From Muribaculaceae bacterium (GTDB taxonomy: Bacteria; Bacteroidota; Bacteroidia; Bacteroidales; Muribaculaceae), in NCBI GenBank assembly GCA_017626045.1, contig JAGAJP010000034.1:1-64000 (forward strand): a DNA stretch of 64,000 nt, read 5' to 3'. Made by a program: the position numbers and the translations under genes. Shown here one piece after another: positions 59,088 to 64,000 of the stretch; position 1 is the stretch's first letter, and each line of letters begins with the position of its first letter. The notes below the pieces were generated by a model. The model was not told where the DNA came from. It did not search any database and was given only the letters and a program-made list of their open reading frames with translations.

Positions 59088-62000
59088 TCAATGCTTGTTT
59101 AGCCACGTCTGGTAATTGCTGACTTCTCCGCCACTTAATGTTCGTATACATCTGACGTTGTATCTGCCGTCTTGGCTCATTCTATTATCATATCCATCGT
59201 AAGCACCGGCATTATAAGAGGATACAAATCCTGAATAATTCAATCTTTTTAGATATACATAACTACTATATTGATCTCTGGTTAAATAATACCCTTCCTG
59301 AGTCGTACTGGTATTTGCATCAGTTCCTGCTATAGGAAAATAACATCCGATGTATTTCCCGTTGTGTTTTATGTCCGATACAATATATGGACGAAATTTG
59401 GACCATTGCATATATAGGAAAACATATTGCAATTCAGAGATATTTGGCACATACCAGTTATTGGAATTTGTATAGAACGGAGATGTGATTTGATTTACAT
59501 CAATGTTGGGACTGATAAATTCAGCTCTAACCCATTCAGGGAATGTTGTTGTATTCATTTCTTTCCAGGAATAGTAGCTCCCTGAGAAAAGTTTGTTTTG
59601 GGCATCTGTTTGTTTGTTCGTTCCTGTAATTTTTAGATTAGGAATATTTGAATAGTTTACAGCTCTTTCATAATTGGTGCCATTTAATCGTGGAACAGCA
59701 CCTACGTTCCTATCGGCCACCAAATAAGCTTGTCCGTTACCGTATATGCCGCTGCTGTATATCACGGCATCACCTATTTCGCAACTTGTCACTATGCGCA
59801 CATCGAAACTTATGGTCTGAGTCTCTCCGGTCTGACCATCTTTAGGATAGGCGGTAATTCTAATGGTTCCGACGATGTCAGGATCGCCGGGTCCGGTGCG
59901 GAATACATTCATATAGAATTTCTCTCCATTTCCCATCTTGTCAAGGCATTGATAGTTCTGGTTGCTTACATAGGTCTGTGGGGATATGAGGTTCGCATCT
60001 CGGTTGGTGGGCGTATTGTTGGCTGTATTCAAATCCGGATGCTCAACCTTGATGGTTCGAAGTAATGCACTGTTGGCACTTAGCCTCAAGTCTCGATATC
60101 CGTCAAAGTTGGACTCAACCTTATATTGATATTTTACGGGGTCGGCAAGTGTCACGAATACGTCTTTCTGCACGGAGAACGAATTTGTTCGGTCTTCGTT
60201 GTTGCTTTGGTTTGTGACTCGTTTTTGGTCATAAAAGCCTTCAAGTACAAGTTCTCCATTTTGGGGATACGGGAACACGGACAGCAGAACCTTGCTCTTG
60301 GCTTGCTTGAGGTGTATTATGACAGGTTTCACTTCTTCCTCGGTCACGCCATTGCGCCTGACAATCAGGTTAATTTCGCGGTCAGCACCACTGATGTTGG
60401 CGGGAATGCTGATTTCGAGGAATCCCTTGTTGCCGCCGGCTCGTGTGTATGATGCGCCGGCTGCCGCCCACGGTGTCCAGTTCCCTTCCGATTCCGGAGC
60501 GCATGTCCATCCCTGTGTCATGGAGCCGGTCTGCACCTGAAAGAGGAAGGTGGTGCCGGTGCCTGACACCTTTGGCTCAAGAGTACCTGTCTGACCATTG
60601 ACGGTCAGCATCTTGACATCATCGTTGACCGAAAGCTGCATCACGTTGACTATCACCGAAAGTTCCTTCTTGTTGTCGGCTGTGACTGCTGATATCTTGA
60701 AATACCCGTATTTCACGAAATTTGTGTTGTTTCGTGTCAGCGTTCGGAATACGAATTTGTTGGCGTTCTCTTCCTTGGTAACGCTGAAATCAGCGTTGGA
60801 GTTGCCGGTATTGGAGACTTCCTGACATCTCAATGTTGAGGGATTCATACCGGGACTCATGTTGACGCTTATGTTCTGAGTCTGCCCCGCATCGCCCTGA
60901 AACGTCAGGCTGGTTCTCGACAGTATCAGGAAGTTGCCGGAGGCATCTGCGTCGCTGTTGGTGTCATCGTCATCCCATGTCTCTTCCACTGTGGCTATCA
61001 GCACCGGAGCGTCGGTAAGACGTGCCGCTGACTCGCTTTCCGCTCCCTCTCCCTTAACGCCCATGATATTGGCTGTATAGATATGGTTCTTTTCGAGAAA
61101 CTGCGCGTCCTTCCCTCTGTTGAGGTTGAAGCGATAGTAGCAAAGCTTCTCTTCACCGGGAGTTTCGGGAGTGTCGCCTCCCGGTTCTTCGCCGCTTCCT
61201 TCACCTGTCCCCGGATCTGTCGTGCCACCCTCTCCCTCGGCACGTGTATGGCGTGATACAGCTGCCGGTTTCTTCTTGCCTTTATAGACAGCTGCTATCA
61301 TGATATATGTAGTCACACCGTCGTCTTGCGACGGACTGGCTACCTGGTTCGGGAAGGCATACAGTGATGCCCTTACCTGTTGGCTTGGCACACCTTCCGT
61401 ATTATCAGCTGCGGGTTCCACCTCTATGTAATAGGGACGCTGGTCCACTGGTGGCGCGTCGTTGATTCCGGGCTGTACTGTTCCCCCGGTATAATAGTCT
61501 CTGCATACGTAGGTGGTATTGCGGTAGTTGCATATCTTCACCCATTTGATGTCCAGGTCTTCAACTGCATAGTTGTTTAGGTCGACCCTCACAACCTGAC
61601 GCTTGAAGAGAATGGCGCCGTTGGCTACATACTTGCCGTTGACCACATCATAGTTGAACTTGATTTCATTGCCTTCTTCGTCCACTAATTTCCCTTCCAT
61701 TGGAAGATACTGGTCAGCTTCTTTAGTCATAGTGTGGTCTGTGCCGAGCGCGAGCTCATTCTTCACCTGTGTCATTGTCTTTCCCGGAAGAATGGACCCG
61801 AGATAAGACGGAAATGTGGAATACCCCACAGGTACGTAATTGTCGGCGTTGGCTACCATCACCACAGAGTAGTCCGTAAGGGTCTGGAGCGACGACGGCA
61901 CCGGGAATGTTACCCTTGTGGCACCGGGTGTCACAGACGACCGCTGATATGTCACGAATCTTCCGTTCTTGTCGAAGAATATGAAATAGACATGGTCTAT

Positions 62001-62273
62001 CTGTTTTTCATGTCCTTCCGCAGATGTGGCGGGATGTCCCTCCGCATCTGTCTCGCCTGTCTCGTCGTCGGCTCGCGTATAGCCGCCGAGGCCACCATAC
62101 ATCATATTGTCAACAGAGAAACCCACCGGAATTTCCCCTGCCACTTCGTCCGGCACGATACCGTCATCGTCGATCCGGAATTCCGGATCGGCGGAGCATG
62201 CGGCAAGCAGCCACGTCGCCAACGCCGCCGTAGCCACTGCCAACGTTCTTGCGAATTGTTTTTTTAGTTTCAT
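59088..62273 (-). CDS. Very large fimbrillin-like lipoprotein, probable tip subunit
   Basis: 1061 residues with an SPII signal (ATWLLAACSADPEF, Cys about 26). The N-terminal half follows the FimA/Mfa fimbrillin pattern: GYTRADDE, IDHVYFIFFDKNGRFVTYQR, LTDYSVVMVANADNYVPV. A Gly/Glu/Pro-rich linker near 340-380 (GGTTDPGTGEGSGEEPGGDT) leads to BACON-like domains (LTFQGDAGQTQNISVNM) with TRAGGNKG between. The last 200 residues resemble Fib_succ/DUF1566-type ligand domains (NWYVPNISELQYVFLYMQWS, GRYNVRCIRTLSGG). Standard fimbrillins are under 600 residues, so this may be an adhesive tip. Last gene before the terminator. Confidence 0.7.
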   Translation of the reverse strand: MKLKKQFARTLAVATAALATWLLAACSADPEFRIDDDGIVPDEVAGEIPVGFSVDNMMYGGLGGYTRADDETGETDAEGHPATSAEGHEKQIDHVYFIFFDKNGRFVTYQRSSVTPGATRVTFPVPSSLQTLTDYSVVMVANADNYVPVGYSTFPSYLGSILPGKTMTQVKNELALGTDHTMTKEADQYLPMEGKLVDEEGNEIKFNYDVVNGKYVANGAILFKRQVVRVDLNNYAVEDLDIKWVKICNYRNTTYVCRDYYTGGTVQPGINDAPPVDQRPYYIEVEPAADNTEGVPSQQVRASLYAFPNQVASPSQDDGVTTYIMIAAVYKGKKKPAAVSRHTRAEGEGGTTDPGTGEGSGEEPGGDTPETPGEEKLCYYRFNLNRGKDAQFLEKNHIYTANIMGVKGEGAESESAARLTDAPVLIATVEETWDDDDTNSDADASGNFLILSRTSLTFQGDAGQTQNISVNMSPGMNPSTLRCQEVSNTGNSNADFSVTKEENANKFVFRTLTRNNTNFVKYGYFKISAVTADNKKELSVIVNVMQLSVNDDVKMLTVNGQTGTLEPKVSGTGTTFLFQVQTGSMTQGWTCAPESEGNWTPWAAAGASYTRAGGNKGFLEISIPANISGADREINLIVRRNGVTEEEVKPVIIHLKQAKSKVLLSVFPYPQNGELVLEGFYDQKRVTNQSNNEDRTNSFSVQKDVFVTLADPVKYQYKVESNFDGYRDLRLSANSALLRTIKVEHPDLNTANNTPTNRDANLISPQTYVSNQNYQCLDKMGNGEKFYMNVFRTGPGDPDIVGTIRITAYPKDGQTGETQTISFDVRIVTSCEIGDAVIYSSGIYGNGQAYLVADRNVGAVPRLNGTNYERAVNYSNIPNLKITGTNKQTDAQNKLFSGSYYSWKEMNTTTFPEWVRAEFISPNIDVNQITSPFYTNSNNWYVPNISELQYVFLYMQWSKFRPYIVSDIKHNGKYIGCYFPIAGTDANTSTTQEGYYLTRDQYSSYVYLKRLNYSGFVSSYNAGAYDGYDNRMSQDGRYNVRCIRTLSGGEVSNYQTWLNKH

Positions 62274-62303
62274 CGGTTATAAGTTTTTATGTATTGTTGT
62301 TCT

Positions 62304-63896
62304 TTAAAATTCCATCGGATGGTTGTCGTCCCAGCCCGGGTCCCTGAGAGGATGCACTATCACCGGAACCACTATCGTGAGCCGGGGACTGATTCTCAAC
62401 GATAGGCGGCAAAGTCTCGGTTCGTTGCCCGCCGGATTCTCCTGCGTCACCCTTACCGCCACTCTCGCCTTGTCTCCTTTTATCTCCACTTCCGCTTCCA
62501 CTCCGTTTATGCTTTCCGTCCGGTCTTTGAAATAAGAGGTCTCTTCGTTTTCAAGCCATCTGACGCGGAAGGTGCTCAGCGGAAGCGTCGACTTTACCTC
62601 CACCACCTCGCCGGCGTCTACGTTGCCGGTGAGGTGCAGTGTCTCCTTGGATGCCGATATCCAGTCGTTGTCGGAATATGTCAGCGACTTATGAGGAAGA
62701 TCCCATTCAATCATTGATGCTTCGAAGTCGTCGATTATCGGGTCGTTGTATGCCGCCTCAACGCTCTCCGCTCCCTCACAGTCCACTTTTGTTATATGGA
62801 AGGTATATAGGTGATTGCGGCGCACATTTACCAATGTGTCAGCCTCTTCATCGTAGAAATCCATACGGTAGTATTGCAGTGAGTCCGATTCTTCATAGTG
62901 CGCTCCGACTACTATGGCGGTGCGCCGTGTGTGGTTCTCGTCACCGAGTCTGCCTCCAATCCTTACGTCTGCTTCCGGAATATATAGTGTATGGGAGATG
63001 ATGTTGTCTATACCCACCGAGTCGTGGTCCCAGCGGATATTGTATCCTATACCATCCGGCAAAGTATTCCTTAAAGCGTGTCGGTGTCCCGGCATGTTCT
63101 CGATCGGCTCGAGGCTCGCCGAGTCCGGCACTATCGCCATGGCGTTGGCTCCGTTTACCACATGTATGCTCTCGATGCGGAACTTCTCCGGCTCAATCTC
63201 GCTGTCTACCGTCACGTCCACTCTTGCCACCGAGCGAAGCAGGCTGGCGGCATAAGTCGGGACCGAGGTCTCGTCACCGCTCGGAAACGCTACATCCGAG
63301 ACTTCTCCCCACATCGGCAGCGGAGATTCGTTGTCCTTTGGCAGAAGAGGTGTATAGTCTTCCTTGCCTTTTGAGGCGAACCGGCGCACAAGAGACTTCT
63401 TCATGTCGGCATATTTCATCCCTTGTCGTATTGTAGCGGCTTCTTCGGGACAGTTGGCGATGACGGTCCCGTTGAAAAGTCCTGATACATCGTCGGGATC
63501 CGGAACATATATCGAAACCTTGAATCGGTATATCAAGCTGTCGAGAGGATCCCGTTTCAGCGCCTTCCCCTTCATGACCATTGCTACATCGTCCGACCTT
63601 CCTAAGGTGTCCTGGTTAAACAGTATCAAAGATACGTCAGTGATTCGAGACTCCCGATATTCATCAAATGGCAGGGAGCGGGTGTCGCCCTTTCCCGAAT
63701 ACCGCGACATTGACGGCACGCTCACAAGCAGATCCATCTCTATCTCCATACCCTCGATGTCGGGTGTCAGGGCGTCATGCGCGATCCTCTCGTCACTGCA
63801 TGACGAGAATAAGAATGCGTATGCGATAATGGATGTGATTATCAGCATCGATTCGCGATATATGTCGTTATGACGAACGTCGAGATTCGTAGTCAT
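62304..63896 (-). CDS. FimB/Mfa2-family fimbrial anchor lipoprotein
   Basis: 530 residues. The SPII signal is long-headed (MTTNLDVRHN...IIAYAFLFSSCSDERIAH); the ATG at 63848 is an alternative start with a cleaner signal. RESRITDVSLILFNQDTLGR, DVSGLFNGTVIANCPEEAAT and LLRSVARVDVTVD are typical of the Mfa2-like anchor family, and the second half continues with DIRWDHD..TLYIPEADV-like strands. Such anchors hold the fimbria at the outer membrane and limit its length. It is 30 bases upstream of the large subunit gene and follows the partial gene at the window edge. Confidence 0.75.
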   Translation of the reverse strand: MTTNLDVRHNDIYRESMLIITSIIAYAFLFSSCSDERIAHDALTPDIEGMEIEMDLLVSVPSMSRYSGKGDTRSLPFDEYRESRITDVSLILFNQDTLGRSDDVAMVMKGKALKRDPLDSLIYRFKVSIYVPDPDDVSGLFNGTVIANCPEEAATIRQGMKYADMKKSLVRRFASKGKEDYTPLLPKDNESPLPMWGEVSDVAFPSGDETSVPTYAASLLRSVARVDVTVDSEIEPEKFRIESIHVVNGANAMAIVPDSASLEPIENMPGHRHALRNTLPDGIGYNIRWDHDSVGIDNIISHTLYIPEADVRIGGRLGDENHTRRTAIVVGAHYEESDSLQYYRMDFYDEEADTLVNVRRNHLYTFHITKVDCEGAESVEAAYNDPIIDDFEASMIEWDLPHKSLTYSDNDWISASKETLHLTGNVDAGEVVEVKSTLPLSTFRVRWLENEETSYFKDRTESINGVEAEVEIKGDKARVAVRVTQENPAGNEPRLCRLSLRISPRLTIVVPVIVHPLRDPGWDDNHPMEF

Positions 63897-63904
63897 AAAT
63901 AGCT

Positions 63905-64000
63905 TTATTTATATCCAAGGAATTTAGCCTTGTAAGCATTGATTTCATTCACGGTGACTGGCCTTATCGGGCGCCAGTAGTATTGTTTGTATGCTTTGTA
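63905..64000 (-). CDS. C-terminal 31 residues of a fimbrial-operon gene
   Basis: The frame enters from the right edge and reads YKAYKQYYWRPIRPVTVNEI, then NAYKAKFLGYK, with TAA at 63905-63907, 8 bases before the Mfa2-like ATG. The tight spacing marks it as the upstream member of the fimbrial operon. Other operons of this kind carry DUF3575, DUF3868/OmpA or fimbrillin genes there, but the visible tail does not decide. Confidence 0.65.
   Translation of the reverse strand, partial: YKAYKQYYWRPIRPVTVNEINAYKAKFLGYK

Noticed and set aside
1-64000. CRISPR array, rRNA genes or prophage
   Set aside because: No regularly spaced repeats, cas-like genes, rRNA signatures or phage structural genes were seen.

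Overview
The window looks like the chromosome of a gut Bacteroidales bacterium, most likely of the Muribaculaceae. The evidence is the Bacteroidota promoter pattern (TTTG, 20 bp, TAnnTTTG) before many genes, numerous SPII lipoproteins, PorX/PorW homologues, FimB/Mfa2-type fimbrial genes, a WbqC protein, a DUF4294 protein, a long signal peptidase I and saccharolytic enzymes with export signals. These family names are from memory of the families; no search was run.

Layout. 1-5.3 kb is a scarred region: a cut transposase start, the tail of a lost AraC gene, an intact hydrolase/AraC divergent pair, the last 59 codons of an acetyltransferase, a 194 bp element with 20 bp perfect inverted ends, a shortened lipoprotein and a small SdhC-like hybrid. 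5.3-16 kb carries, on the minus strand, an unusual winged-helix regulator, a SecD-P1-like lipoprotein, a GH31 (with PA14) plus GH3 pair, a lipoprotein, and a TPR histidine kinase with a NarL-type regulator. 16-19.2 kb holds a TonB-dependent receptor and a REP-associated transposase flanked by palindromes.

19.2-42.3 kb is mostly housekeeping and envelope genes: ComM/YifB ATPase, lipoproteins, WbqC, LepB, DapB, PCMD protein, TatD, two duplicated tRNA-Asp units, PorX and PorW, LpxB, an outer-membrane phospholipase A, an OmpA lipoprotein, a MATE pump, a CCA-adding-type enzyme and a neuB-neuC-neuA nonulosonate operon. 42.4-47.9 kb has tRNA-Pro and a tight six-gene run: uxuA, YhcH/YiaL protein, SemiSWEET, SDR epimerase, an MptE/GT42-like protein and NhaC.

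47.9-54 kb is accessory in character: a truncated RelE/HigB toxin, a Nudix-winged-helix (NrtR-like) protein with candidate operators, a VWA protein, an overlapping GT2-PRTase-HAD operon, rubredoxin and a GH18 protein with an almost leaderless start. 54-58.9 kb is a galactoside operon (GH2, galK, galM). 58.9-64 kb is a fimbrial operon that runs off the right edge.

The most promising places for undescribed biology are the six-gene uxuA-NhaC operon with its MptE/GT42-like gene, the Nudix/VWA and GT2-PRTase-HAD block, the one-component regulator with an ATPase-like C-terminus, and the giant fimbrial subunit.
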